From: Colwellia sp. 39_35_sub15_T18
GTDB taxonomy: Bacteria; Pseudomonadota; Gammaproteobacteria; Enterobacterales; Alteromonadaceae
NCBI GenBank assembly: GCA_002162675.1
Contig: MAAE01000016.1
Location: 20,736 to 84,735, forward strand
DNA: 64,000 bases
Direction of reading: 5' to 3'
Position numbers and translations under genes: made by a program. This document shows, one piece after another, positions 1 through 9,966 of this stretch (positions within the stretch are counted from its first letter, which is position 1; each line of letters opens with the position of its first letter). The notes below the pieces were generated by a model that did no database searches, was not told where the DNA came from, and saw only the letters and a program-made list of their open reading frames with translations.

Positions 1-1775
1 AGTACCGCTAAAAACGCTTCTTGAGGTACTTCAACATTACCCACTTGCTTCATGCGTTTTTTACCATCTTTTTGTTTCTGTAAAAGCTTTTTCTTACGAC
101 TAATATCACCACCATAACACTTAGCAGTAACATTTTTACGTAGTTGTTTAACGGTAGTTCTTGCGATGACGTTATTACCGATAGCAGCTTGTATCGCAAT
201 ATCAAACATTTGGCGATGAATAAGCTCTTTAAGCTTATCGACTAACATACGCCCACGAGAAACGGAGTTAGCTCTATGGGTGATCATGGCAAGCGCATCA
301 ACTCTGTCGCCGTTAATCATCACATCAACACGTACCATATCGGCAGGTTCAAAACGTAAAAAATGATAATCAAGCGAGGCATAACCGCGGCTAGTGGATT
401 TTAATTTATCAAAAAAGTCCATCACTACTTCGGCCATCGGCAATTCATAGGTCACCGCGACTTGGTTACCATGATAAATAAGATCTCTTTGTACACCACG
501 TTTTTCAATACATAAGGTGATAACACTACCTAAATATTCTTGTGGTACTAAAATATTGGCTTGTACAATAGGCTCACGAATTTCATCAATGTTATTAATT
601 GCCGGCAAATCGGCAGGATTATCTATAGATAATACTTCGCCGTTAGTACAAGCGATTTCATAATTTACTGTCGGTGCTGTTGTGATTAGATCTAAATCAT
701 ATTCACGTGCTAACCGTTCTTGAATGATTTCCATGTGCAACATACCAAGAAAACCTATGCGAAAGCCAAAGCCTAGCGCAGAAGAATTCTCAGGTTCGAA
801 AAAGAGTGACGCATCATTCAAACTCAATTTATTTAAGGCATCACGAAAATTTTCATAATCATCGGAGCTGATCGGGAAAATTCCCGCATACACTTGCGGT
901 TGTGCCTTTTTAAAGCCGGCTAACGCTTCTGCCGTTTCTTTTTTACTAATAGTGACAGTATCGCCTACTGGCGCACCATGAATCTCTTTAATACCCGCAA
1001 TAATAAAACCAACTTCACCGGCGCGTAAAACACCCGTTTCAGTTTGCTTGGGCGTGAAAATCCCCACTTTGTCGACTTGGTGAACTTGACCTGTTGACAT
1101 AATCAACATTTTGTCGCCACGTTTGATTTCACCATTCATGACACGCACTAACGAGACAACGCCTTGGTAATTATCAAACCAAGAGTCAACAATCAACGCC
1201 TGTAAATTAGCTTCTGGATCGCCCTTAGGCGCCGGAATATTTTCAACAATCGTTTCTAACACATCTTCGATGCCGACACCCGTTTTCGCAGAACAAGTCA
1301 CGGCATCAGTGGCATCAATACCAATAATATGTTCGATTTCTTCGCTTACTCTTTCAGGATCAGCCTGTGGTAAATCAATTTTATTTAAAATAGGTAAAAC
1401 TTCTAAATCCATTTCAATAGCGGTATAACAGTTTGCTACGGTTTGTGCTTCCACACCTTGGCCCGCATCAACCACTAACAAAGCGCCTTCGCACGATGCT
1501 AAGGAGCGTGAAACTTCATAAGAAAAGTCCACATGACCTGGCGTGTCGATAAAGTTGAGTTGATAAGTTTCACCGTCTTTTGCTTTATAATCCAAGGTGA
1601 CACTTTGTGCTTTAATGGTAATACCACGTTCACGTTCAATATCCATTGAATCAAGCACTTGTGCTGCCATTTCACGTTCTTGTAAACCGCCACAATGTTG
1701 AATTAAGCGATCAGATAAAGTTGATTTACCATGGTCAATATGGGCAATGATTGAGAAATTTCGAATGTTTTTCAT
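1..1775 (-). CDS. lepA: Elongation factor 4 (LepA), 3' end cut by window edge
   Basis: Ribosome-associated translational GTPase that back-translocates or rescues stalled ribosomes. It acts in the cytoplasm and at the inner membrane. The reverse strand opens with [19 protein letters not shown], which carries the P-loop; DTPGH (G3) follows near 1545 and NKID (G4) near 1385. The last readable residues, [13 protein letters not shown], match the LepA-specific C-terminus, so only about 8 residues are missing and the gene is otherwise intact. The ATG at 1773-1775 is the natural start. It is the last visible gene of the rpoE-rseABC-lepA cluster and lies 110 bp after rseC, the order seen in Escherichia coli. 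Confidence 0.97.
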   Translation of the reverse strand, partial: MKNIRNFSIIAHIDHGKSTLSDRLIQHCGGLQEREMAAQVLDSMDIERERGITIKAQSVTLDYKAKDGETYQLNFIDTPGHVDFSYEVSRSLASCEGALLVVDAGQGVEAQTVANCYTAIEMDLEVLPILNKIDLPQADPERVSEEIEHIIGIDATDAVTCSAKTGVGIEDVLETIVENIPAPKGDPEANLQALIVDSWFDNYQGVVSLVRVMNGEIKRGDKMLIMSTGQVHQVDKVGIFTPKQTETGVLRAGEVGFIIAGIKEIHGAPVGDTVTISKKETAEALAGFKKAQPQVYAGIFPISSDDYENFRDALNKLSLNDASLFFEPENSSALGFGFRIGFLGMLHMEIIQERLAREYDLDLITTAPTVNYEIACTNGEVLSIDNPADLPAINNIDEIREPIVQANILVPQEYLGSVITLCIEKRGVQRDLIYHGNQVAVTYELPMAEVVMDFFDKLKSTSRGYASLDYHFLRFEPADMVRVDVMINGDRVDALAMITHRANSVSRGRMLVDKLKELIHRQMFDIAIQAAIGNNVIARTTVKQLRKNVTAKCYGGDISRKKKLLQKQKDGKKRMKQVGNVEVPQEAFLAV

Positions 1776-1885
1776 AAATGGGAGTTCAAATAAATAGCTA
1801 CAACGATAGCGAATAAAATCGGGAATGGCGTGATTTTAACGAATTTAGCGCGCTGGGGCTATCTTTTGTTCAGAATTTTAAACCG

Positions 1886-2401
1886 CTAATCTGGTTTTTC
1901 ATTTTCAACAGCGCCTATTTCAATTGGCTTGGTTAAAATGCGTAGAATTTTAGGCTGTAATTTCGATATATTGCTCAACTGGTTTTGCAAGTGCTTCGCC
2001 AACCTATAACCCAGATATCCCCCTAAAACGCCAAGCAATAGTGCCTGTAACTCATGCGTTAACACATGTTGATTTAGCATCAACTGACCAAAAGCAGAGA
2101 AAGTAAATAACCCCATTATCGGTAACAAATAGACTTGCCAGGCACTTTGTAATACATGTCCTTCTGGCAGCGATAAAACGGCACAATCACCCACGTTAAT
2201 GTCAACACTCTGTTTAACATCAACTGATAATGATTGCGGGTAAGGTAAGGTAAAAGACAACTTTCTATGGGGGATAGCTTTTGCTATTTGACCACTGGCA
2301 CAAGTACTCACCTGTGAGCAACTATTACAGCTAGATTTTACTTGGCTAACTAGCGTGATTTGATCGTCTTCAATAGCAACGATTTCTGCTAATTCTTCCA
2401 T
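1886..2401 (-). CDS. rseC: RseC/MucC family sigma-E regulator, SoxR-reducing system component
   Basis: Inner-membrane protein of 171 residues. RseC proteins modulate sigma-E signalling and take part in a SoxR-reducing system. The N-terminal cytoplasmic part has a cysteine cluster, C25-x2-C28-x5-C34, typical of the family and a possible Fe-S site. Two hydrophobic helices follow at about 89-110 and 117-137, and the tail is short and charged. It lies 23 bp after rseB in the rpoE operon. Identity rests on the Cys motif, topology and gene order. Confidence 0.92.
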   Translation of the reverse strand: MEELAEIVAIEDDQITLVSQVKSSCNSCSQVSTCASGQIAKAIPHRKLSFTLPYPQSLSVDVKQSVDINVGDCAVLSLPEGHVLQSAWQVYLLPIMGLFTFSAFGQLMLNQHVLTHELQALLLGVLGGYLGYRLAKHLQNQLSNISKLQPKILRILTKPIEIGAVENEKPD

Positions 2402-2424
2402 ACTAACCTCAACAACTTGAGTGA

Positions 2425-3462
2425 CTAATTAAGTTTATTAGGATTAAAACTAACCGAATTAACAATTTTTTCCGCACTTGACAACGGTATTTTACCGACA
2501 ACACTCACTTCAATATTATTAACCACCTGATTTAACACTAATGTTGCACCGTCACTGGCATATTCTACTGCTCTTTGTTTGTCTTGACTAGGATTAACGT
2601 AAACTGAAATATCAACTAAACCATCATTAAAAAGCATAAATTCAACCGCTTGTTTACTGCTGTTCATACGATGCCTGTCTGATTTAACCTCTTCAAAACC
2701 ATCAGGTAACCAGTTTACTTGCCAAGCCAATTCAGTATTATTTTCTTTGGCTGAGAGCTCAATCACTTTTGGTAGCTCAGTCACCTGTAACTGCTTTAAA
2801 TTTTCAGATAAGCTTTCAGTTATTTCTAAGTGGGTGAATTGAATTTGTTCCAGTAGCTTGCCTTTACGAGTGATCACGGCAAGTTTTAGCATTAAACCGC
2901 TGTCTTGATCTAACCATAACCAATAACCATATCGATGAGCATCTTGAGGGACTATTCGGATCAACTGTGCAGCTCGGCCTAGCACACGGCTTTTTCCTAC
3001 CGAAACAAAATGGTAGTTGTTCTCTAAAACACTGATATCTCGTCCAAAAACGGCAGGAATAGGACCACTAATTTGCGCAGAAGCTATTGAGTAAGGGGCA
3101 TATTCAGGCTCAATATAACTGACCGTATTACCGACACGTAAAATATCGCGGCGAGGACCATTTAATAAAGCCAGTATTTCAAGCTCAACTTCTTGCTTAG
3201 CAGTATCTGCTTGGGTATCGGTACGATTACTTAAAGGTACTTCAGTAACACCATGTAGCCAATGGTAAGGTTCAGCTTGGTTATTTTTAACAACAACAAA
3301 GGAAGTATTAAAATTTAATTGGCGTAGTGATTGTGATAATCGTTCTAAAGAGAACTTTGCTTGCTCTGCATCTGCTGCAATAGCTGAAAAACTAAAACAA
3401 GCAGAAACAAAACAAAGTAAAAAAGATAATTTAATGGGCAACTTCAAAGATAAGCTCTTCAT
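2425..3462 (-). CDS. rseB: Periplasmic negative regulator of sigma-E, RseB/MucB
   Basis: Secreted protein of 345 residues with a clear signal peptide (hydrophobic segment about 10-28, ending at a likely AIA-A cleavage site). RseB binds the periplasmic part of RseA and shields it from DegS, and it senses mislocalised lipoproteins or LPS. The length and two-domain layout fit the MucB/RseB family: an N-terminal LolA-like fold, then a smaller C-terminal domain from about residue 240. It sits between rseA and rseC with short gaps, so co-transcription is likely. Confidence 0.94.
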   Translation of the reverse strand: MKSLSLKLPIKLSFLLCFVSACFSFSAIAADAEQAKFSLERLSQSLRQLNFNTSFVVVKNNQAEPYHWLHGVTEVPLSNRTDTQADTAKQEVELEILALLNGPRRDILRVGNTVSYIEPEYAPYSIASAQISGPIPAVFGRDISVLENNYHFVSVGKSRVLGRAAQLIRIVPQDAHRYGYWLWLDQDSGLMLKLAVITRKGKLLEQIQFTHLEITESLSENLKQLQVTELPKVIELSAKENNTELAWQVNWLPDGFEEVKSDRHRMNSSKQAVEFMLFNDGLVDISVYVNPSQDKQRAVEYASDGATLVLNQVVNNIEVSVVGKIPLSSAEKIVNSVSFNPNKLN

Positions 3463-3499
3463 GCGTTCTCGACAATAGACTACAAAACAAGTGAATAAA

Positions 3500-4153
3500 T
3501 TAATTATTCACTATTTCCCCATCTTTTTCTAGCAATGATTGTTTTGCATCTTTTGATTGGGCCGATTTAGCGGCACTTAATTTTACTTGTTGCTGATGAT
3601 CAGATAATAGTGCTTGAAAGCGATGTTGTTGCGCAATTCTTTGTTCCAACGCTGTTGCTTGGTGAGATTGAGTACGAGACTGATCATTTTGCTGATAGTT
3701 AAAACTAACCGGGTTAGCAAAACCCGCTAAAGGCTTAGTTTGTACTATTTGGCTAGGAGTAATAATTTCATTGGTATCAGCAGTATTTTGTTGCACGCCA
3801 ATAATCATTAAACCCGCCGCAGAAGCCGCAATAGCTAACTGTCCGACTGGTTTTATCAGCTGTACAACCTTCGCCTTAAGGCCACTTTGCGGATCATTAG
3901 CCTTAGTGAGCGTCTTTGGCGCTAAAATACTAGGTTCATCGGCAATAGCCTCGGCAATTTGCGCTGATAAGTCTAATTGCAATATTTGTGGAATTTCATC
4001 ACGAATAACATCACCAATAAGATGATATTGCTGCCATGCTGCTGATAAGTGTTCATCCTTGAGCATGTCATCAATAACCTGCTCTGAACTTTGCTCAGCA
4101 ACACGGTAGTTATCAACTAATGATGATATTGTCTCAAACTTACTTTCACTCAT
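3500..4153 (-). CDS. rseA: Anti-sigma-E factor RseA
   Basis: Single-pass inner-membrane anti-sigma factor of 217 residues. The N-terminal cytoplasmic domain (about 1-80, with the typical WQQYHLIGDVIRDE stretch) binds and holds RpoE. A hydrophobic segment near residues 105-122 is the transmembrane helix, and the glutamine-rich remainder is periplasmic, where DegS and RseB act. It follows rpoE by 75 bp and precedes rseB, the standard order. Confidence 0.94.
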   Translation of the reverse strand: MSESKFETISSLVDNYRVAEQSSEQVIDDMLKDEHLSAAWQQYHLIGDVIRDEIPQILQLDLSAQIAEAIADEPSILAPKTLTKANDPQSGLKAKVVQLIKPVGQLAIAASAAGLMIIGVQQNTADTNEIITPSQIVQTKPLAGFANPVSFNYQQNDQSRTQSHQATALEQRIAQQHRFQALLSDHQQQVKLSAAKSAQSKDAKQSLLEKDGEIVNN

Positions 4154-4228
4154 ACTTTGACCTTTAAACTCACAAAAAATAATTTATAAAAGCATATTGC
4201 TTTTATGCATAGCTTAGCCATATAGCTG

Positions 4229-4807
4229 TTACTTATGAAGCAAGGGTGATATCTTTTTATCGATAGCATCACGAGCTCTAAAAATTCGGGAGCGCACTGT
4301 ACCTACAGGACAATCCATAATAGTGGCTATTTCTTCATAACTTAAACCTTCAATTTCACGAAAGTTTATGGCAATACGTAAATCTTCGGGTAATTGCTCA
4401 ATAGTTTTAAAAATAATCGTTTTAATTTCTTCTGTTAATAATACTTTTTCAGGTGAAGCATTTTCTCTTAACGCATCTCCACCATCATAAAATTCAGCAT
4501 CGGCTACATCAACATCATTACTTGGCGGTTTACGACCAAGAGCAACACTATGATTTTTAGCACAATTAACGGCAATACGATATAACCAAGTATAAAATGC
4601 GCTTTCGCCTCTAAAATTTGGTAAAGCCCGATAAGCTTTAATAAAAGCCTCTTGCACTATATCTGGCACATCACTGCTGTTGCTAACATAGCGTGACACT
4701 AAATTGGCCACTTTATGCTGATATTTTATTACTAACAGGTTAAAGGCATTTTTGTCGCCTTTTTGCACTCTTTCAACCAACGCTTGGTCGACGTTCTGTT
4801 CGCTCAT
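4229..4807 (-). CDS. rpoE: RNA polymerase sigma-E factor (extracytoplasmic stress)
   Basis: ECF sigma factor of 192 residues that directs the envelope-stress regulon. Region 2 (PDIVQEAFIKAYRALPNF, then the TWLYRIAVN stretch) and the region 4 helix-turn-helix (LSYEEIATIMDCPVGTVRSR) are intact. I start at ATG 4805-4807, giving MSEQNVDQALVERVQKGD, which matches E. coli RpoE length and N-terminus. An AGGAG lies about 11 nt upstream of this ATG and only 2-3 nt from the in-frame ATG at 4816, which argues against the longer form. A sigma-E-like promoter lies about 90 bp upstream, so autoregulation is likely. Confidence 0.97.
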   Translation of the reverse strand: MSEQNVDQALVERVQKGDKNAFNLLVIKYQHKVANLVSRYVSNSSDVPDIVQEAFIKAYRALPNFRGESAFYTWLYRIAVNCAKNHSVALGRKPPSNDVDVADAEFYDGGDALRENASPEKVLLTEEIKTIIFKTIEQLPEDLRIAINFREIEGLSYEEIATIMDCPVGTVRSRIFRARDAIDKKISPLLHK

Positions 4808-4893
4808 TTGAGCCATATCTCCTATACATACCACCAATTAACGTATGGGGCATAAATTCATTTACTACATTTGGCTCATAACAAACGCATCAA

Positions 4894-4921
4894 TTAAGAC
4901 TACGCATTTTTGTAAAAGTTC
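4894..4921 (-). promoter_or_regulatory. Putative sigma-E-dependent promoter of rpoE
   Basis: On the minus strand GAACTT (4921-4916) is followed after 15 nt by GTCTTAA (4900-4894). The E. coli sigma-E consensus is GGAACTT, 15-16 nt, then GTCTAA or TCTGA. Position and orientation fit an autoregulatory rpoE promoter. This is a pattern match, not a mapped start site. Confidence 0.7.
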
Positions 4922-5047
4922 TAAATTAATTTATTTATTTTTAACTTTAGACTTAATCAGCTTTGATAACGCTATTCTCAAGCGTTAATAAAAGTTAATA
5001 TCACACCATAATACCTGATTATCCCTTATATATAAATCAACAAGATT

Positions 5048-6646
5048 ATGAATCAACAAAACAATTGTGACGTTTTAATTATTGGTAGTGGCGCTGCTGG
5101 TTTAACCCTAGCGTTGCATTTAGCTAAAAATGCCGACGTGGTAATCCTCAGTAAAAGCCACCTTAATGAAAGCTCCACTTTTTATGCTCAAGGCGGCATA
5201 GCGGCAGTATTTGACGAAAATGATAGTATAGAAGCGCATGTTGCTGACACCTTAATAGCGGGTGCAGGACTCTGTGATGAACAAGCCGTTCAATACACCG
5301 CAGAAAGCGCTAAGGCATGTTTAAACTGGTTAATAGAGCAAGGTGTAGCGTTTGATAAAGAAGAAACTGACGAAGGCGAAGAAAAATATCACTTAACCCG
5401 AGAAGGTGGTCACAGTCATAGGCGTATACTACATGCTGCTGATGCTACCGGCAAAGTGATTCAGACCACATTAACTCAAAGAGTAAAGCAACATTCACGT
5501 ATCCGCGTATTTGAACGTTACAATGCTATCGACCTTATATGTCAGTCAGCTGCCGATGATGAATCTGAAAAAAAATGCATTGGTGCATACCTATGGAACA
5601 GAAATAGTGAAAAAGTAGAAAGTATTTACGCGCAAAAAACTATTTTAGCTACTGGTGGCGCTAGTAAGGTTTATCAATACACCTCAAACCCTGATGTTGC
5701 CAGCGGTGATGGTATTGCTATGGCATGGCGTGCAGGTTGCCGTGTGGCAAATATGGAATTCAACCAGTTTCATCCTACTTGTTTGTTTCACCCTGAAGCG
5801 GGTAACTTTCTACTCACAGAAGCCTTGCGTGGTGAAGGTGCTAAATTAAGGCGACCTGACGGCAGCCGCTTTATGCCCGCCTTTGATAAAAGAGCAGAAT
5901 TAGCACCGCGAGATATTGTTGCCCGTGCTATTGATTTTGAAATGAAACGTCTTGGTGTTGATTGTATGTACCTTGATATTAGCCATAAACCCACTGATTT
6001 TATCAAACAACACTTCCCTACCATTTACCAACGCACCAAAGCCCTTGGTATTGATATAACAAAACAACCTATACCTGTTGTACCCGCTGCCCATTACACG
6101 TGTGGCGGTGTCATCATAGATCACCACGGCAGAACTGACATAAAACAGCTTTATGCTATTGGAGAAATGTCATACACAGGGCTGCATGGTGCTAATCGTT
6201 TAGCCAGTAATTCATTATTAGAATGTCTAGTGTTTGCCCGTGCTGCAGCGCTTGAAATAAGCGACTCACTCACGCAAAGTAATAGCTTCCCGATACTGCC
6301 TCGCTGGGATGAAAGCCGTGTTACCGACTCAGATGAAGAAGTTGTTATTCAACATAACTGGCATGAGTTACGTTTATTTATGTGGGATTATGTCGGCATT
6401 GTCAGAACCACTAAGCGACTGGAACGCGCTCTACATAGAGTTGAATTATTACAGCAAGAAATTCAAGACTATTATCAAAACTTTAAAGTAAGTAATAATT
6501 TACTCGAACTCAGAAATTTAGTGCAAGTGGCTGAATTGATTATTCGATGCGCTATGGAGAGAAAAGAAAGCAGAGGCTTACATTACAACTTAGACTTCCC
6601 TGATACTTTAGAAACAGCAGAGCCGACCATTCTCAACCCTGAATAA
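5048..6646 (+). CDS. nadB: L-aspartate oxidase
   Basis: Flavoenzyme of 532 residues that oxidises L-aspartate to iminoaspartate, the first step of de novo NAD synthesis; NadA would follow. The N-terminal dinucleotide-binding motif [11 protein letters not shown] is at about 13-23. The flavoprotein signatures [23 protein letters not shown] and [16 protein letters not shown] are all present, and the C-terminal helical domain is full length. It is transcribed divergently from rpoE, a conserved arrangement in gammaproteobacteria. It differs from the related succinate dehydrogenase flavoprotein by context and by lacking neighbouring sdh genes. Confidence 0.96.
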   Translation: MNQQNNCDVLIIGSGAAGLTLALHLAKNADVVILSKSHLNESSTFYAQGGIAAVFDENDSIEAHVADTLIAGAGLCDEQAVQYTAESAKACLNWLIEQGVAFDKEETDEGEEKYHLTREGGHSHRRILHAADATGKVIQTTLTQRVKQHSRIRVFERYNAIDLICQSAADDESEKKCIGAYLWNRNSEKVESIYAQKTILATGGASKVYQYTSNPDVASGDGIAMAWRAGCRVANMEFNQFHPTCLFHPEAGNFLLTEALRGEGAKLRRPDGSRFMPAFDKRAELAPRDIVARAIDFEMKRLGVDCMYLDISHKPTDFIKQHFPTIYQRTKALGIDITKQPIPVVPAAHYTCGGVIIDHHGRTDIKQLYAIGEMSYTGLHGANRLASNSLLECLVFARAAALEISDSLTQSNSFPILPRWDESRVTDSDEEVVIQHNWHELRLFMWDYVGIVRTTKRLERALHRVELLQQEIQDYYQNFKVSNNLLELRNLVQVAELIIRCAMERKESRGLHYNLDFPDTLETAEPTILNPE

Positions 6647-6650
6647 GCCG

Positions 6651-7121
6651 CTATTCAGCAGTTAATTTTCTTAACACCAAAGATAAACGAGCAAAGTCTT
6701 TTTGGCTTAAGCTATCACGATAAATAAAAAGCGGCTTGTGCTTGCTCGCAAGTAGTGTGCTATTTTCGGTGACGGAAGTTAAGGTTAACCAACATCCTAA
6801 AAAGCTTAAGCGGCTATTTGCTTGTAATTGGTAATAGCTTTTACCATCAAAAGTGCATAAGCCCTGCTGACTTAATTCAAACTGGTATATTACCTGTGCT
6901 TGTTTACCGTGTTGCTGCGCAAGTACGATACTTATCATCATCAGGGTAATTGCCGCTATAGTTAGTGCCAAATGATAGGCATAACTAAAATATAACAACA
7001 GCAGTAACAGAGTAAACACCGAACAGCCAAAAATCACTAAGGGTTTATAGCGTGATTTTTTAACCTCTATATTATACTTTGACCCGCTTGAGAATAAATT
7101 GCACCATGGCGTTGAGTTCAC
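6651..7121 (-). CDS. ygfX: YgfX/CptA-like membrane protein, overlaps sdhE
   Basis: Two adjacent transmembrane helices (around YKPLVIFGCSVFTLLLLLLY and the following hydrophobic run) precede a soluble C-terminal domain. This is the YgfX (CptA/TubE) architecture; some members interact with MreB/FtsZ as a toxin paired with SdhE, and others are assigned to flavin-dependent processes. The gene overlaps the 3' end of sdhE, as in E. coli, so translational coupling is likely. No ATG lies near the expected N-terminus. I chose GTG at 7119-7121 (156 residues); GTG at 7128-7130 is equally possible. The much longer in-frame extension inside sdhE is not credible. It converges on nadB with a 4-bp gap. Confidence 0.72.
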   Translation of the reverse strand: MNSTPWCNLFSSGSKYNIEVKKSRYKPLVIFGCSVFTLLLLLLYFSYAYHLALTIAAITLMMISIVLAQQHGKQAQVIYQFELSQQGLCTFDGKSYYQLQANSRLSFLGCWLTLTSVTENSTLLASKHKPLFIYRDSLSQKDFARLSLVLRKLTAE

Positions 7122-7371
7122 TGTCTTCACACGCTTTATGTCCCATAAACCAAGCAAACAAATCAGGATCTTGCTCAGTGAGTAAACGTTCAAAAATACC
7201 TTGATCTCTTGCTGATAAATTATCATACGCTTCATCAACAAAAGGAATAAAAAGTACATCAAGCTCTAACATACCACGGCGACAGGCCCATTTTAACCGT
7301 GCTTTATTCACTGGCAGTTGCGCATCTAAAGATTGAGAGTCAGCGGCTTGAGAATTTACTTCTGTTGACAT
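7072..7371 (-). CDS. sdhE: FAD assembly factor SdhE (succinate dehydrogenase flavinylation)
   Basis: Small cytoplasmic protein of 99 residues that promotes covalent attachment of FAD to SdhA and FrdA. The invariant RGMLELD motif is at residues 32-38, and the family core runs on to DLFAWFMGH. The N-terminus is about 15-20 residues longer than in E. coli, with a polar, low-complexity stretch. It forms an overlapping pair with the downstream ygfX-like gene. Confidence 0.95.
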   Translation of the reverse strand: MSTEVNSQAADSQSLDAQLPVNKARLKWACRRGMLELDVLFIPFVDEAYDNLSARDQGIFERLLTEQDPDLFAWFMGHKACEDSELNAMVQFILKRVKV

Positions 7372-7415
7372 ATTAATTTACCTAAAAATGAAAATAGCAT
7401 TATTTGCTTTAATAC

Positions 7416-7507
7416 ATACCCAAACCATCTCAAGATGTGAGTTTCAGGGCACCTGAACGAATCATGATCAAGGCGCATCTTGAGGCAAGATAGGCAATAT
7501 GAGTATA
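7416..7507. repeat. Extragenic palindromic element (family C, long form)
   Basis: The sequence starts ATACCCAAACCATCTCAAGATG and is answered by CATCTTGAGG at 7476-7485. Between them is a perfect hairpin, TTCAGG-GCA-CCTGAA (7443-7457), and GAGTATA closes the element. The outer arm resembles the compact hairpin at 55446-55494. It sits in the 255-bp divergent gap between sdhE and ygfZ, so it lies in the 5' leader of one of them. Confidence 0.6.
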
Positions 7508-7626
7508 GTGTAACAATAACCCCTATTTACTCGCCAATTAATTATGTGTTTTTTTACTGCCAAACTTGATTTTTGCCCAACTCACCCCTATTTACATCCT
7601 ATCAACCACTGAATAGCACCTTCCTT

Positions 7627-8604
7627 ATGCCAATAAACATGAACGAAAGCTTACCTTCTCTTGAACAATTGCCAAGCACCTACTTAGTGTCATTATCACA
7701 TTACAGTGCCATATCTTTAATCGGTGCCGAGCAAAATAACTATTTACAAGGGCAAGTCACTTGTGACGTTAATGATACTAATGAGCATAGCTTGCTGGTC
7801 GGTGCTCATTGCGATGCCAAAGGCAAAGTATTCAGTGCCTTTCGTCTAATCAACCGCAATAACGCTCATTTACTAATACAGCCCCAAAGCAGTCTTACTG
7901 CATCAATTGCCGAGCTGAAAAAATTTGGTGTTTTCGCTAAAGTAGAAATAACCCAAACCAGTGAGTTAAGTTTTTATGCTCTTGTTGGTGAGCAAGCGAG
8001 TGAGTTACTACAAACAAATTTTTCGCAAGTACCTGACAGTTTAACGCCAGTTGTTCATAGCGATGGCACAAGCATTGTTTATGTTGCTGGCCAACAAACA
8101 CGCTACTTATTAATTGCTGAAAATGAAAACTTAACCGAAAAACTTAACAATTTTAACTTAAACACTTATTCTACGCCGGTTTGGAATTTATTAGAAATCA
8201 CCGAAGGCTTCGTACAACTCTCTGAACAAACTAGCGGCGAATATGTACCGCAAATGCTTAATCTACAAGCCATCAATGGCATTAGCTTTACTAAAGGTTG
8301 CTATTTAGGGCAAGAAACTGTCGCTCGCATGCAGTATTTAGGTAAAAATAAGCGGGCATTATTTTCATTAACAGCCAATACCAAGACACCTTTATCATCT
8401 GATGATGTCATTGAAAAACAGCTTGGTGACAACTGGCGTAAAGCGGGCGATATTTTAGCCTGTTATCAAAGTGATGATGGCCACTGCCACTTTCAAGCTG
8501 TGCTAGCTAATGATGTCGATAAAACCACTCTGTTAAGACTAAAATCTCAACCAGAAATAAAAGTAACGTTGCAACCGTTACCTTACTCTTTAATAGTTGA
8601 ATAA
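7627..8604 (+). CDS. ygfZ: tRNA-modifying protein YgfZ (folate-binding, Fe-S cluster maintenance)
   Basis: GcvT-like folate-dependent protein of 325 residues. YgfZ supports repair or assembly of Fe-S enzymes such as MiaB and uses tetrahydrofolate. The family signature KGCYLGQET is at about residues 223-231, with the conserved cysteine at 225. I start at ATG 7627, which gives the usual length (E. coli 326); an upstream in-frame TTG at 7573 would add 18 unlikely residues, and ATG 7639 is an alternative. It is divergent from sdhE, a common neighbour. Confidence 0.93.
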   Translation: MPINMNESLPSLEQLPSTYLVSLSHYSAISLIGAEQNNYLQGQVTCDVNDTNEHSLLVGAHCDAKGKVFSAFRLINRNNAHLLIQPQSSLTASIAELKKFGVFAKVEITQTSELSFYALVGEQASELLQTNFSQVPDSLTPVVHSDGTSIVYVAGQQTRYLLIAENENLTEKLNNFNLNTYSTPVWNLLEITEGFVQLSEQTSGEYVPQMLNLQAINGISFTKGCYLGQETVARMQYLGKNKRALFSLTANTKTPLSSDDVIEKQLGDNWRKAGDILACYQSDDGHCHFQAVLANDVDKTTLLRLKSQPEIKVTLQPLPYSLIVE

Positions 8605-8670
8605 CTAAGAACCCCTAATTTATAAATATTTCGAGGATAAACCCTCTCCTATACAAAAAACTGGAAAAAT

Positions 8671-9222
8671 ATGAAAATCACAAAAAATTCAGTCGTAGTG
8701 ATGCACTACGCAGTATCAGATAGCGAAGGCACTCTTATCGACAGTTCGTATGATCATAAACCTATGGCGATTATTCAAGGTACCGGTTACTTAATACCTG
8801 GCCTAGAAGAGGCGCTTATTGATCATCAAGAAGGCGATAAATTTGAAGTAGCGGTAAGTTGCGAACAAGCTTACGGTGAACGTCATGATGAATATGTGCA
8901 AACCGTACCAAAAGAATTATTACAAGGTGTTGAAGAGCTAGCCGTTGGCACACAATTACGTGCTTCTACCGATGATGGCGAGCAAACCGTTATTGTTATT
9001 GATGTTACCGATGATGAAGTCACTGTTGATGGTAATCATCCACTTTCAGGTCTTGATTTAAGTTTTGATGTTGAAATTTTAGAAGTTCGTGACGCGACAG
9101 CAGAAGAGCTTGCTCATGGCCATATCCATAGTGAAGGTGAGAGTTGTGGTGGTGGGCATAATCATGCTCATGGCGAAGATGATAGCGAAGATGCTAACAA
9201 AAGTAATGACGAAAAAAAATAA
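8671..9222 (+). CDS. slyD: SlyD-like FKBP-type peptidyl-prolyl isomerase with metal-binding tail
   Basis: Cytoplasmic prolyl isomerase and chaperone of 183 residues. FKBP domain segments flank an insert-in-flap region (YGERHDEYVQTVPKELL), the SlyD layout. The tail is rich in His, Asp and Glu and has one Cys (HIHSEGESCGGGHNHAHG), fitting the Ni/Zn-binding tail of SlyD that helps hydrogenase or urease maturation. It could be called an FKBP of the SlyD class if function is left open. Confidence 0.92.
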   Translation: MKITKNSVVVMHYAVSDSEGTLIDSSYDHKPMAIIQGTGYLIPGLEEALIDHQEGDKFEVAVSCEQAYGERHDEYVQTVPKELLQGVEELAVGTQLRASTDDGEQTVIVIDVTDDEVTVDGNHPLSGLDLSFDVEILEVRDATAEELAHGHIHSEGESCGGGHNHAHGEDDSEDANKSNDEKK

Positions 9223-9271
9223 AGCTACTGCGTTAGCGTTAGTGACTAGGATTTTGAGTTAGCAGTAAAAA

Positions 9272-9354
9272 GGTTACGAGGGGAAAATTTCGAGTTACGA
9301 AGGCCATAATATCAAAAAATGGTTTTCATAACTCGCGGCTAACGATTCGTAACC
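9272..9354. repeat. 83-bp inverted repeat between convergent genes
   Basis: The outer arms GGTTACGA (9272-9279) and TCGTAACC (9347-9354) are perfect complements. Inner arms GAGTTA (9292-9297) and TAACTC (9329-9334) continue the fold. It fills the gap between the ends of slyD (+) and yajQ (-) and has no strong T-run, so it may be a 3'-end mRNA structure or a dispersed palindrome rather than a classic terminator. Confidence 0.6.
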
Positions 9355-9359
9355 GAAAA

Positions 9360-9842
9360 TTAATCTTTAAAATTTGTAAACTGAAAAGACTGCTCTAAAT
9401 CTGCTTTTCGTACTGCCTGCATAACGGCTTGCAAATCATCACGTTTTTTACCCGTTACCCGCACTTGTTCACCTTGAATAGCCGCTTGCACTTTAAATTT
9501 TTCAGCTTTAATCAATTTAACCACTTTTTTAGCAACATCTTGCTCAATACCTTCTTTAAAGGTCACTTGCTGGCTCCAGTTTTTCCCCGTAGCCGAAGCA
9601 TCACCCACAGCCATGGCTTTAGCATCAACATTACGCTTAGTTAACTGACTACGTAACATGTCGCAAAGTTGTTTCAGTTGATAATCACCTTCCGCTTTCA
9701 CCGTTACTACGGGTTTTTTCCACTCAAAACTGGCCTCAATACCACGAAAGTCAAAACGTGTACTTACCTCTCTGTTGGCATTATCTACCGCGTTTCGCAC
9801 TTCTTCTAAGTCAGTTTCAGACACTATATCCATTGATGGCAT
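9360..9842 (-). CDS. yajQ: YajQ family nucleotide / c-di-GMP-binding protein
   Basis: Cytoplasmic protein of 160 residues with two ferredoxin-like domains. YajQ proteins bind nucleotides; in Xanthomonas and Pseudomonas a homologue binds cyclic di-GMP and works with a transcription factor. The start at ATG 9840-9842 gives [20 protein letters not shown], the canonical N-terminus, followed by STRFDFRG. Upstream in-frame ATGs add a hydrophobic stretch absent from the family. With the diguanylate cyclase near 28 kb it may be part of c-di-GMP signalling, but that link is inference. Confidence 0.94.
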   Translation of the reverse strand: MPSMDIVSETDLEEVRNAVDNANREVSTRFDFRGIEASFEWKKPVVTVKAEGDYQLKQLCDMLRSQLTKRNVDAKAMAVGDASATGKNWSQQVTFKEGIEQDVAKKVVKLIKAEKFKVQAAIQGEQVRVTGKKRDDLQAVMQAVRKADLEQSFQFTNFKD

Positions 9843-9966
9843 AATTATTCTCTTATTATTTATGATGAAATATAATGTCATTATACCTACAGAGAAAAGC
9901 CAAACAAGCAAGCATTTATTAACCGTGGTATTATCAACAAATATTAATTCTATTTAAGTTGTTTTT

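Noticed and set aside
3771..4025. 84-residue plus-strand frame in rseA
   Set aside because: Antisense shadow of rseA with no translation signals.
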